Assembly (NCBI GenBank): GCA_017303635.1
Contig: JAFLCG010000003.1
Span: forward strand, 372,001 to 436,000
Source of the DNA: Anaerolineae bacterium
Lineage (GTDB): Bacteria > Chloroflexota > Anaerolineae > Aggregatilineales > Phototrophicaceae
Direction of reading: 5' to 3'
DNA: 64,000 nt
In this document: positions 8,119 to 16,497 of the stretch, piece by piece
Numbering within the stretch: position 1 is the first letter of the stretch
Layout of the letters: every line of letters begins with the position of its first letter
Translations under genes and position numbers: made by a program
Notes under the pieces: model-generated
The model's input: the letters and a program-made list of their open reading frames with translations, nothing else
Database searches by the model: none
What the model was told of the DNA's origin: nothing

Positions 8119-9330
8119 ATGCGCGTACTCCTCCTCACCCAGGTACTGCCTTATCCACCGGATAGCGGCCCCAAGATCAAAACCTACCACGTCATCAAAT
8201 ATCTGGCTCAGCGGCACCGGGTCACGCTGGTGGCGTTTGTTCGGGATACGGATAAACCGGAATATATCGCGCACCTTAAAACCCTGTGCGAGCGTGTCAT
8301 CACCGTACCGATCCAGCGCGCCGCCAGCCGGGATCTGGTCTTCCTCGGTAAAAGCTTGCTCAGCGGGCAGCCCTGGATGATGCTGCGGGATGAACGCCCG
8401 GAGATGCGGGCGGCGTTGGCCGAATTGGCCGCTACCAGCCAGTTCGATATTGTCCATGCCGACCAACTCAATATGGGTCAGTATGCCTTGCCATTCCCCA
8501 GTGGACGTAAGGTGCTGGATCTCCATAACGCGCTGTGGGTGCTCTACAAACGCATGTCCGAAGCGCAAGCCTTCACGAACCCCATGAAGTACCTGCTCAT
8601 GCGGGATTGGCCGCTGCTCAAGCGCTATGAAGCCGAGATGTGCCGCCGTTTTGATGCGGTGACCGCTGTCAGCGAGGAAGATAAAGCTGCCTTGATTGAG
8701 GCCGGAGCGCCATCTGCGATGACGGTTATTCCGATTGCAGTTGACCTGGACTCGCAACCTTATATCGAGCGCCAGCCGAAAGGCCCACATATCATCCACA
8801 TCGGTACCATGTACTGGCCGGCCAACATCAATGCCATCAACTGGTTCCTGGATGCCATTTACCCACTCATCAAAGCGCGTTTGCCAGAAGTGCGCTGTAC
8901 CCTCATTGGCGCACGCCCACCCGAATCGATTATCGAACGCGCCAAGGCTGACCCTTCACTGACGGTCACGGGCTATGTCGATGACCCGCTGCCCTACTTG
9001 CAGGATGCCAGCATGATGATTGTGCCGCTCAAAGCCGGTGGCGGGATGCGCGTCAAAATCCTCAATGCGCTGGCACAGGGCATCCCGATGGTGACCACCA
9101 CCGTCGGCTGCGAAGGCATCGCAGTCACCCCTGATAAGGATATTCTGATCGCGGATGAACCGGCGGCCTTTGCCGAGGCATCGCTGCGCCTGCTGACCGA
9201 TGCCGACCTCAACCAGCGCATCAGCCAGAATGGGCGCGACATGGTCATGCAGCGTTATGACTACCGTGAGGCGGTCAAACCGCTGGACGATGTTTACGCG
9301 GAAATTGTGGCGAAACCCGCCAAGGGGTGA
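8119..9330 (+). CDS. Family 4-like glycosyltransferase (GT-B fold)
   Basis: A 403-residue GT-B enzyme that transfers a sugar from a nucleotide donor to a lipid or glycan. The N-terminus (MRVLLLTQVLPYPPDSGPKI) and the LDLHNALW, FDAVTAVSEEDKA, VIPIAVDLD and HIGTMYWPANINAINWF segments match the TuaH/ExpC/GT4 group. The donor-binding region near residue 300-330 has VTGYVDDPLPYLQDASMMIVPLKAGGGMRVKILNALAQGIPMV (in pieces: YVDDPLPYLQDA, PLKAGGGMRVKIL, ALAQGIPMV), with the usual E replaced by the RVKIL stretch. The ATG at 8119 fits the family start; an upstream GTG at 8086 would add 11 unconserved residues. It follows the flavoprotein and may act on the same glycan or lipid pathway. Confidence 0.88.
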   Translation: MRVLLLTQVLPYPPDSGPKIKTYHVIKYLAQRHRVTLVAFVRDTDKPEYIAHLKTLCERVITVPIQRAASRDLVFLGKSLLSGQPWMMLRDERPEMRAALAELAATSQFDIVHADQLNMGQYALPFPSGRKVLDLHNALWVLYKRMSEAQAFTNPMKYLLMRDWPLLKRYEAEMCRRFDAVTAVSEEDKAALIEAGAPSAMTVIPIAVDLDSQPYIERQPKGPHIIHIGTMYWPANINAINWFLDAIYPLIKARLPEVRCTLIGARPPESIIERAKADPSLTVTGYVDDPLPYLQDASMMIVPLKAGGGMRVKILNALAQGIPMVTTTVGCEGIAVTPDKDILIADEPAAFAEASLRLLTDADLNQRISQNGRDMVMQRYDYREAVKPLDDVYAEIVAKPAKG

Positions 9331-9403
9331 GCCCGCCTGACAGGTTCCACAAGACGTCAGGCTAACTGATGGTAGGAATGAGACTGGTGATATCCTGGTA
9401 AAC

Positions 9404-9435
9404 CTCAAAATCGGAACATTTGTTCCGATTTTGAG
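9404..9435. promoter_or_regulatory. 15-bp perfect palindrome with a LexA/SOS-box-like core
   Basis: Arms CTCAAAATCGGAACA and TGTTCCGATTTTGAG are separated by TT. The centre reads GAAC-N4-GTTC, the pattern of the Gram-positive LexA (SOS) operator. A second palindrome with the same core is at 28542-28565. It could equally be a transcription terminator for the glycosyltransferase gene, 73 bases upstream, because the right arm is T-rich. Confidence 0.4.
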
Positions 9436-9513
9436 TCCACTTTATGCTAAACTGAGCTTGATGCCACCCTACCCATCACGAACCGACCAGGGCGTTAGTG
9501 GACAAATCAGTTG

Positions 9514-9549
9514 TGTCTAATCTGTCCAATTTGTCAACTATGTCCAGAA
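9514..9549 (+). repeat. Four 9-bp direct repeats upstream of secY
   Basis: TGTCTAATC, TGTCCAATT, TGTCAACTA and TGTCCAGAA follow each other with no gaps. The TGTC start is strictly periodic. It is iteron-like and could be a cooperative regulator binding site, ending 142 bases before secY. Confidence 0.5.
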
Positions 9550-9691
9550 TAGCGGGCAAGGTGCGCTGCCGCTGAACTCGCTCTAAAGTCCAAATGTACC
9601 CTTTCCTACTCTCCACTGTTTTTCCCCGCCGCTGCCCGCTATACTTGCCCGCCAGTTACGTTCGCTTAAATCTTTTTGAGGAACCTTCAGC

Positions 9692-11014
9692 ATGTTAGAA
9701 GCACTTCGGAATGCTTGGCGGCTACCAGACGTCCGCAACAAGCTCCTGATCACGGCCTTTATCCTGCTGGTCTACCAGTTCGGCGCGCACGTCCCCGTCA
9801 TCGGCGTGGATCGTACCGCTCTGGAAGCCCTGCTGACCGGACAGGCCGGTGGTCTGGTTGGGACTCTCAACCTGCTTTCGGGTGGTGCAGTCCGCAACTT
9901 CAGCGTGCTGGCGATGGGTGTTTACCCGTACATCACGGCCTCGATCATTCTGCAATTGCTCATCCCGCTGGTTCCCCAGTTGGAAGCCATGCAGAAGGAA
10001 CCCGGTGGTCAGGAAAAAATCCAGCGCTACACCTTCTTCCTGGCGATCCCGCTGGCCATTTTGCAGGCCGTCGGTCAGGTGCAGATTTTTGGTACGCTCG
10101 GCGGTCAGCCAATCATCCCCGGCTTCGGCACGGACTTGCTGCTGACGCTTTCAGTCATTGCCACTATGACTGCCGGAACCATGTTCGCCATCTGGTTAGG
10201 TGAACTCATCACGGAACAGGGCATTGGCAACGGCCTCTCGATCATCATCTTCAGCGGCATCGTCGCGCAGGCCCCCACCTCGCTGGCTCAGTTGGTCACC
10301 AACAGCGCCAACCCGGTCTACAACATTGTGATGTTCGTCGTCATCACCCTCATCAGCCTGTTCGTCATCGTGCTGATCTACGAAGGTGTGCGCCGTATCC
10401 CAGTGCAGTATGGCAAGCGGGTGCGTGGTCGCAAGCAGTATGGCGGTGGTTCCACTCACATCCCGCTCAAGGTGAACGCAGTGGGCATGATCCCGCTGAT
10501 CTTTGCCCAGTCGATCATCACCTTCCCGGCGATCATCGTCAACCTGTTCCCGGAAGGCCCGGTTCGTACGCAGATCACCCAGACCTTCGGCAATCATCAG
10601 GGCTTGGCCTACTGGCTGACCTACTTCGTGCTGGTGGTCGGCTTCACCTACGTGTACACCGATATCATGGTCGCCCAGCAGAACTTGTCGGAGACACTCC
10701 AGCGGAACGGTGGCTTTATCCCCGGTATTCGCCCGGGAAAGCGCACTCAGGAATACGTCCAGCGAGTGACCCGGCGGATTACCTTCGTCGGTGCGCTGTT
10801 CCTCGGTGTGATCGCCATCGTCCCCGGCGTGGTCGATTTCATCAACCGGTTGCTGTTTCCTCTGGAAGCCACCAGCGCCACCAGCTCTGCCACCAATGCG
10901 GCGTTGGTTATCGGTGGTTCAGGGTTGATTATCGTGGTAGGCGTGGTCATTGATACGCTGCGCCAGATTGAAGCGCAACTGGTGATGCGGAACTACGACG
11001 GGTTCATGAACTAG
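9692..11014 (+). CDS. secY: Preprotein translocase subunit SecY
   Basis: The 440-residue, ten-helix channel of the Sec translocon in the inner membrane. Diagnostic stretches: AWRLPDVRNKLLITAFILLVY at the N-terminus (first part ALRNAWRLPDVRNKLL), ALGVYPYI-type AMGVYPYITASIILQLL, TEQGIGNGLSIIIF, GGFIPGIRPGKRTQEY and the C-terminal DTLRQIEAQLVMRNYDG. GAGGAACC lies 8 bases before the ATG. SecY normally sits in the spc ribosomal operon between rplO and adk. Here it is alone, with a terminator right behind it and a non-coding 361-bp leader, so the operon is broken up or this is a second copy. No frame damage is seen. Confidence 0.97.
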   Translation: MLEALRNAWRLPDVRNKLLITAFILLVYQFGAHVPVIGVDRTALEALLTGQAGGLVGTLNLLSGGAVRNFSVLAMGVYPYITASIILQLLIPLVPQLEAMQKEPGGQEKIQRYTFFLAIPLAILQAVGQVQIFGTLGGQPIIPGFGTDLLLTLSVIATMTAGTMFAIWLGELITEQGIGNGLSIIIFSGIVAQAPTSLAQLVTNSANPVYNIVMFVVITLISLFVIVLIYEGVRRIPVQYGKRVRGRKQYGGGSTHIPLKVNAVGMIPLIFAQSIITFPAIIVNLFPEGPVRTQITQTFGNHQGLAYWLTYFVLVVGFTYVYTDIMVAQQNLSETLQRNGGFIPGIRPGKRTQEYVQRVTRRITFVGALFLGVIAIVPGVVDFINRLLFPLEATSATSSATNAALVIGGSGLIIVVGVVIDTLRQIEAQLVMRNYDGFMN

Positions 11015-11038
11015 CCCGTTCATCACTTCATGACTGGG

Positions 11039-11074
11039 AAAGCGCCCACAGGTTCGTCTGTGGGCGCTTTTTTT
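11039..11074 (+). terminator. Rho-independent terminator of secY
   Basis: A 13-bp stem (AAAGCGCCCACAG / CTGTGGGCGCTTT) with a six-base loop, followed by a run of Ts. It is 24 bases after the secY stop. Confidence 0.93.
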
Positions 11075-11109
11075 GCGCCTTTTGATTGAGGATTGAGGTG
11101 GTTTACGGA

Positions 11110-11922
11110 CTAAAATCCGGCCTGCCGAAGCAAGGCGAGTGAAGCAGGTAATTCCGCCTGATATTGAGCAGCAAATTCCGCATTTTCCGAGGGCGATCCG
11201 CATTCCAGGGATGCCCAACCCTCATAGCCACCAGCGTGGAGCGCGTCTAACACTGCCCCAAAATCGATCAGTCCCTGGCCGGGAAGTCGGCGGTTGTGAT
11301 CGGCCAGATGCAAATAACCGATGTCCGGGGCATAGTCTTTGAGGCAGGCAGGGAAAGGGTGATCCCCTAGCGCCGAATGAAAGACATCGGCACACAGTTT
11401 GACATGGGGATGATCTTTGGTACGGCGGCGTACCCGGACTCCATCTGCCAGCGTGACAATAAAGTGAGTCTCGTAGCGGTTGACTGGCTCGATATAGAGG
11501 TCAACGCCCATTGCGTAAACATAATCGGATAATGAACGCAGATGATTGTGCAGCAGTTCAAACTCAAGCTGCAACACACCCTTGTAGGGGGTCAAGTCCG
11601 GCACAGTAGGGGGGCCAAAATGCGGCACCACAATGACAGCCTGCGCGCCCAGGTCAACCGCATTGCAGATGGATTGGCGTACTTCTGCCAGCGCCCGTTC
11701 CCGCTCAGCACGATCCGGGTCGATTAAGCGGCTCTGCCGACCGTGATTGACAGCGGCAATAGGTAACCCGGTTTTCCGGCTGGCAGCGACCAATTCCGGC
11801 ACACGCTCGGTCAATCCTGCTCCCCAGACTTCTATACCGTCAAATCCCAGGCGGCGGACTTCTTCAAAACGGTGTTCGGCACTGGAACCAACCAGCATGT
11901 CTTCTTGAATCGCTAGTTTCAT
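11110..11922 (-). CDS. Sugar phosphate isomerase/epimerase, xylose-isomerase-like TIM barrel
   Basis: A 270-residue AP-endonuclease-2/xylose-isomerase-like barrel. Metal-ligand residues expected for the family are in place: the E in YIEPVNRYE, D and H in LCADVFHSAL, H in IGYLHLADHN and E in WASLECGS. The start ATG at 11922 is chosen over a GTG 21 bases upstream because the barrel begins with MKLAIQEDML. It is a single gene, convergent with secY and divergent from the histidine kinase. Known relatives isomerise or epimerise keto-sugars, inosose or hydroxypyruvate; which one is not clear from the sequence. Confidence 0.87.
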   Translation of the reverse strand: MKLAIQEDMLVGSSAEHRFEEVRRLGFDGIEVWGAGLTERVPELVAASRKTGLPIAAVNHGRQSRLIDPDRAERERALAEVRQSICNAVDLGAQAVIVVPHFGPPTVPDLTPYKGVLQLEFELLHNHLRSLSDYVYAMGVDLYIEPVNRYETHFIVTLADGVRVRRRTKDHPHVKLCADVFHSALGDHPFPACLKDYAPDIGYLHLADHNRRLPGQGLIDFGAVLDALHAGGYEGWASLECGSPSENAEFAAQYQAELPASLALLRQAGF

Positions 11923-12017
11923 GAGGATCTCATTACGAATCACTAAGCAGAATTAAGAGGCAAATTGTACTATACTGCAGATGAAGAAGATTACACAAAA
12001 TATTAGAGAACCACTTC

Positions 12018-14366
12018 ATGCCGCTTCTACTCCTCGCGGTTGGCAGTTTTGAGCTTCGACGAACCCTGCGCCAGTTCCTTCAACGTGAAAACTACTTATT
12101 CGTAGAGGCGAACACCTATGATGAACTTCAATCGGTGGTGACCGATTCTCAGCCTTCGATTGTCTTGATTGATAGCGCCTTTCCTCCCAGCGGCGCAGCC
12201 CTCTGTAAGGCACTGCGGTCCCGACTGCCAGATCTTCCAATCTTGATGTTGGTAGAAAACGAACAACAGGCCATTGAAGTGGCTTGTGTTGCCGGGGCCA
12301 GCGATATTCTGAAGCTCCCCATCGTAGAACTGGAACTGATGCAGCGTCTGCATTGGCTCACGGAACGACTGGGAAATCGGCTCCTGCGCGAGCGGGAAGC
12401 CTGGTACCGCAGCTTGTTTGAACATGCTTCCGAAGGTATTTTCCGCTGTGATGCCGAAGGACGCCTGATTTTGGTCAATCCCAGCCTGATGCGTTTGCTG
12501 GGGTATAACACGCCCGAAGAAGCTCTCCAGGCAGATCTGCGTTTTCCATTGCCCCCTGACCGCGTGGATGTTCCCCGCGGTATGGAAACGATCTGGATGC
12601 GACCAGATAGTTTCCGTGTGACACTACGGCTGTATGCTCGGGCCGTCACGGATGAGTGGAAACATCTGCTGTATTACGAAGGGGTGGCTATTGATGTCAC
12701 CGACTTGCGTTCTCCAGATGCCTTACAGGGGTCAGCCCGAATTTTGCCCTCGACCGGATTGACCGAGGCACTGTCAGATGTGGCCTCAGTCATCAACAGC
12801 GACCTGGAAATTGAGCATGTTCTCGACCGCATTATGATGACCGTCGCCAAGATCATGCCTGGCGATACGGTTAATGTCTTCCTGATTGATGAACACGGTA
12901 TTGCGGTATCGGTTCGCACACATGGCTACAGTGACCCGAACCTCGAGCGCCTGATTCAAACACTGCGGATGCCGGTGTTAGAGACTATCAACCTGCGCCG
13001 CATGATGGAAACCAACGAACCGATCTTTGTTCCCGATACGCACCTTGATCCGAACTGGCGCGAGTTTTCTGAAACCCGTTGGATACGATCTTCGATTAAT
13101 GCGCCGATTGCGGTTGATGGGAAAGTCATCGGTTTTATCAATATGGACAGCGCCACTGCCGGCGCTTTCAGCCAGGCCCATGCAACCACGCTCAAATTGT
13201 TCGCCGATTATGCGGGCATTGCGATCCGTAATGCCCGCCTGTATGGGGAAACCCGCGAGCGAGCAGACCTGCTGGAACGGCAAGGACAGCAGTATGTGAC
13301 CCAACTGGAACAGGAACGCGAACGCCTTCGCACCCTGTTAAACGCGATTGGGGATGCCGTGGCCGGGGTTCTCTTTGACCCCCAAGGTGGCGTACGAGAA
13401 CGGTATTCCAATTACGCATTTACCAAACTGATGGGCAGCGGTATTGAAGAGTTAAGCCTGTTCAGCGTCAAGCCGGATGACATCGACGCAGCGGACTGGC
13501 AGGCACAGGTTGCGAATATCCTGCAATGGCCAGAAGGAGTCTACGATCGGCACGTCGAAATCCGTCTCAAGCGGCGTGACGGTACCGTCTTTGATGCCAA
13601 CTTACACCTGCGCCGGATGGTCGATGTCCGGGGGCGCGTGCTGGGGGATGTGGCCGTTATTCGGGATGTGACAGCGATCAACGCGATTGATGCTTACCGA
13701 GCACGCTTTATCAGTAACGCTGCCCACGAACTCCGCAACCCTATGAGCAGCCTCCGCACGCGCCTGTACCTGCTCCAACGGCAACCGGAACAGGCTGAGG
13801 AACACCTGGCTGTACTGAACCAGGTCACGGATCATCTGGTCAATCTGGTGAAGACTATGCTGGATCTTTCCCGTTATGAAACAGGGGTTGCTACGCTGCA
13901 TACCAGCCGGGTTGATCTAAAGCTTTTTGTGGGGGGACTTAAAGCCATTTATGAGCCGGTGGCGGAACAAAAAGACATCACTTTACAAGTGAACTTGCCC
14001 GCCGAATCGGTTTTCGCGGAGGTCGACGTGGCCAGTATGAACCAGGTCATGATTAACCTGGTGACCAATGCCTTTAATTACACCCCATCGGGCGGAATTG
14101 TCCGGGTGCAACTCAGCCAGTCGAGCGAAACAGCCATGATCCAGGTCACAGACAGTGGCAGCGGTATTGCGCCGGAACATCTGCCGCATCTATTCAAGCC
14201 ATTTTACCGGGCGGGGAAACGCAGCGACAGCACTGGCCTGGGATTGGCGATTGTCAAAGAGATTATAGACCTGCATGGGGGCACCGTGCTGGTCGAAAGT
14301 CAGGAAGGTCATGGGGCGACCTTCACGGTGATCCTGCCATTGAGTAAGGCGGATATGCAAGTCTAG
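12018..14366 (+). CDS. Multi-sensor histidine kinase with degenerate receiver, PAS, GAF and PAS domains
   Basis: A 782-residue soluble sensor kinase without predicted membrane helices. Domain order: receiver-like (1-115), PAS (about 130-235, EHASEGIFRCDAEGRL), GAF (about 250-400), PAS (about 425-555), HisKA (about 565-630, phospho-acceptor His in SNAAHELRNPMSS), HATPase (about 665-780; N box INLVTNAFNYT, G1 DSGSGIAP, G2 GLGLAIV). The receiver-like part keeps the phosphorylatable Asp (VLIDSAFP) and Lys (ILKLPI), but lacks the acidic pair after strand 1 (LLLAVGSFELRR) and the Thr of strand 4, so it is probably not a normal phospho-acceptor. No response regulator gene adjoins it. It likely senses a cytoplasmic cue through the GAF/PAS modules. 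Confidence 0.93.
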   Translation: MPLLLLAVGSFELRRTLRQFLQRENYLFVEANTYDELQSVVTDSQPSIVLIDSAFPPSGAALCKALRSRLPDLPILMLVENEQQAIEVACVAGASDILKLPIVELELMQRLHWLTERLGNRLLREREAWYRSLFEHASEGIFRCDAEGRLILVNPSLMRLLGYNTPEEALQADLRFPLPPDRVDVPRGMETIWMRPDSFRVTLRLYARAVTDEWKHLLYYEGVAIDVTDLRSPDALQGSARILPSTGLTEALSDVASVINSDLEIEHVLDRIMMTVAKIMPGDTVNVFLIDEHGIAVSVRTHGYSDPNLERLIQTLRMPVLETINLRRMMETNEPIFVPDTHLDPNWREFSETRWIRSSINAPIAVDGKVIGFINMDSATAGAFSQAHATTLKLFADYAGIAIRNARLYGETRERADLLERQGQQYVTQLEQERERLRTLLNAIGDAVAGVLFDPQGGVRERYSNYAFTKLMGSGIEELSLFSVKPDDIDAADWQAQVANILQWPEGVYDRHVEIRLKRRDGTVFDANLHLRRMVDVRGRVLGDVAVIRDVTAINAIDAYRARFISNAAHELRNPMSSLRTRLYLLQRQPEQAEEHLAVLNQVTDHLVNLVKTMLDLSRYETGVATLHTSRVDLKLFVGGLKAIYEPVAEQKDITLQVNLPAESVFAEVDVASMNQVMINLVTNAFNYTPSGGIVRVQLSQSSETAMIQVTDSGSGIAPEHLPHLFKPFYRAGKRSDSTGLGLAIVKEIIDLHGGTVLVESQEGHGATFTVILPLSKADMQV

Positions 14367-14399
14367 TCAATCTGAGCGGTCGAACGATGAATGGGTGCT

Positions 14400-14669
14400 T
14401 TAGCTTCTCTTGAGGCGGGCGATGAGCCGCTGGATCACACTGCGGTCGGCCTGCTTGAGGCGTTCTTTTTGCGCCTGATCGCGCAGGCGGGTGATTTCCG
14501 CAAAGAGGGTGATGCGGTGGACAATTTCACCGTTGGCCTGATACCACTCGGCGAAAGCGTGGGCCACTTGCGGGTCCCGGTTGTAGACCATGCGGTAGGC
14601 GCGACGATAGTAATCGGTGATCTGATCCGGCGTCAAATGTGAACTGTGGTCTTCCTGTACGGCTGGCAT
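14400..14669 (-). CDS. Small hypothetical helical protein (89 aa)
   Basis: A basic, helix-rich protein: a tyrosine-rich centre (DQITDYYRRAYRMVYNRD) followed by amphipathic helices ending in ERLKQADRSVIQRLIARLKR. G-rich sequence precedes the ATG at 14669. No family is recognised. It stands between the histidine kinase (34 bases away, convergent) and the PA14/SH3 gene (divergent). Codon choice resembles that of the neighbours, which supports it being real. Confidence 0.6.
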   Translation of the reverse strand: MPAVQEDHSSHLTPDQITDYYRRAYRMVYNRDPQVAHAFAEWYQANGEIVHRITLFAEITRLRDQAQKERLKQADRSVIQRLIARLKRS

Positions 14670-14942
14670 GGCCCCACCCCCGCAAATGCACTACCCCATC
14701 AGATGACAGCCACTTTTATAGCTGGCCCGCCTTACACTAACCTGTCTGTGACTGCAATAGATTGTAACATCAGCTTGATCGCTACATCTAGTAGGACTCC
14801 GGTACCATGTCTGTATTGCTCTCACTGGAACTGCAATGACGCTCAATCCACGCCTGCCTGACGATTGCCCTGCGCCGCTGGAATCGTGCGTATACTGTGG
14901 GTAGATCAGAACGCAATACTCATTGTCTAGCGGGGGTGTATC

Positions 14943-16436
14943 ATGAAAGTCCGAGTCTGGGTTTTACTGGTGGTGCTGGCGGCACTTGGCGCGCTGACCG
15001 TCCTGCCGGTCGGCGCACAGAGCTTTAGCTGGGTAGCTGAGTACTACAACAATACCAATCTCACGGATCCCAAGGTGTTGACGCGCACCGAAGGCGCGTT
15101 GGCCTTCAACTGGGCGGCTGGTTCACCGGGAACCGGTGTCAATACAGATAACTTCAGCGTGCGCTTTGCCTCCGACCCCTTCTTCCAAGCGGGGACTTAC
15201 CGCTTCTTCATCCTGGCTGATGATGCGGTGCGGCTGGCGGTTGGGTTCCCGTTCCAACCACAGCTCGATACGATTGCCTCACCCAAAGTCGGGCAGATCG
15301 TCAGCGTGGATATTGCACTTCCAGCTGGCGTTTCCCACGTGCAACTGGACTACCAGGAATTCAGTGGGAATGCCTATGTCTACCTGGAGTGGTTTAACCT
15401 GGCGCAGAACCGCAACCCGCAGCCCAGTTTTCAGGCTTTGGCCCTGAATCCCGGTCAGGGTGGCGGCAGCACAACCAATACCCCGATCATCCCGGCAGGG
15501 ACTGCACCCTGGACTGCCCAGTACTATGCCAATGCGATCCTGAGCGGTTCACCCACAGCTATCCTGAGCGAGGCCACGCCGACTCGTGACTGGGGTGCCG
15601 GATCGCCCTTTGCCAGCATTCCAGCCGATAACTGGTCAGTGCGGTGGACCAGCACGCAGACCCTGCCCGCCGGTAACTACCTGGTGCGCGTCCGGGCTGA
15701 TGACGGTATCCGTGTGGTCATCAACGGGATTACCTATATCAACCAGTGGGCGGCTTCAACCGGTCAAACTTATACCGCCACGGTGCCCCTCAACGCTGGT
15801 CAGCATGTCTTTCTGGTGGAGTTCTATGAGGCGGGCGGGAATGCATCGCTGTCCTATGAGTTTGGTCTGCCCGGCGCGGTCATTCAACCCACCCAGCCGC
15901 CGATCCTGACGGGTGCCTATATCACCGTAACCGGCGCGTTCCGGCTGAACGTCCGTAATCTGCCGAGCGCGATTAACACCACCATCCTGACCAAGATCAA
16001 CCGCAATGAGAGCTATTCCATTGTGGGCCGCAACAGCAACTCCAGTTGGTGGCAGATCAATGTGAACGGCACTATCGGCTGGGTGAACGCCCGCTTTGTA
16101 ACCGCCTTCAACGCGACCAATATTCCGATCACCGATGGTGGCGCACAGGTTGTCCCGACCTCTACGCCGCCGACGGTCACCTGCAATACCGCTCCACCAC
16201 CGCGCCTGGTTGTCGGGCGTACCGGGCGGGTGACGCCAGGGCTGCCGAATAATATCCGCCAAAGCCCGACCTCCAACAGTGCGCTACTCGGGCAGATCCC
16301 GACGGGCGGAGTCTTCACCGTGCTGGCTGCCCCGGTCTGCGCCAATGGCTTCTACTGGTGGCAAGTGAACTACAACGGTATTGTTGGCTGGACGCCGGAA
16401 GGTGGCAGCGGTCAGTACTGGATCGAGCCGCTATAG
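14943..16436 (+). CDS. Secreted protein with two PA14-like domains and two bacterial SH3 domains
   Basis: A 497-residue exported protein. A signal peptide (1-25) ends in LPVGAQS. The first PA14-like beta domain (about 28-150: WVAEYYNNTNLTDP, DNFSVRFASDPFFQAGTYRF) is followed by a second (about 180-315: WTAQYYANAILSG, DNWSVRWTSTQTLPAGNYLV, ADDGIRVVINGI). A SH3b domain (about 325-395: LNVRNLP, WWQINVNGTIGWV) and another (about 415-497: NNIRQSPTSNSALLGQIP, WWQVNYNGIVGWT) follow. PA14 domains usually bind carbohydrate and SH3b domains bind cell-wall peptide or glycan, so a cell-surface binding role is likely. No catalytic domain is visible. A hairpin terminator follows. Confidence 0.85.
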   Translation: MKVRVWVLLVVLAALGALTVLPVGAQSFSWVAEYYNNTNLTDPKVLTRTEGALAFNWAAGSPGTGVNTDNFSVRFASDPFFQAGTYRFFILADDAVRLAVGFPFQPQLDTIASPKVGQIVSVDIALPAGVSHVQLDYQEFSGNAYVYLEWFNLAQNRNPQPSFQALALNPGQGGGSTTNTPIIPAGTAPWTAQYYANAILSGSPTAILSEATPTRDWGAGSPFASIPADNWSVRWTSTQTLPAGNYLVRVRADDGIRVVINGITYINQWAASTGQTYTATVPLNAGQHVFLVEFYEAGGNASLSYEFGLPGAVIQPTQPPILTGAYITVTGAFRLNVRNLPSAINTTILTKINRNESYSIVGRNSNSSWWQINVNGTIGWVNARFVTAFNATNIPITDGGAQVVPTSTPPTVTCNTAPPPRLVVGRTGRVTPGLPNNIRQSPTSNSALLGQIPTGGVFTVLAAPVCANGFYWWQVNYNGIVGWTPEGGSGQYWIEPL

Positions 16437-16461
16437 GAAGTGAGGAAGTGCTGAGTGAAGG

Positions 16462-16487
16462 ATGGGAGGGGGAGTCCCCTCCCATTT
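16462..16487 (+). terminator. Hairpin after the PA14/SH3 gene
   Basis: A 10-bp stem (ATGGGAGGGG / CCCCTCCCAT) with a four-base loop and a short TTT tail, 25 bases after the stop. The T-run is weak. Confidence 0.6.
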
Positions 16488-16497
16488 GATTCGAGGG

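Larger units (their letters stand above)
9331..9691. other. Intergenic region before secY
   Basis: No credible gene in these 361 bases. It contains a long palindrome at 9404-9435 and a four-unit 9-bp direct repeat at 9514-9549, both listed separately. A TATACT hexamer at about 9641-9646 may be the -10 of the secY promoter. Its -35 is unclear. Confidence 0.5.

Noticed and set aside
9404..9435. Plain terminator of the glycosyltransferase gene
   Set aside because: Possible because the right arm is T-rich, but the two-base loop is too small for a normal hairpin terminator and the core recurs at 28542, so it is listed as a palindrome.
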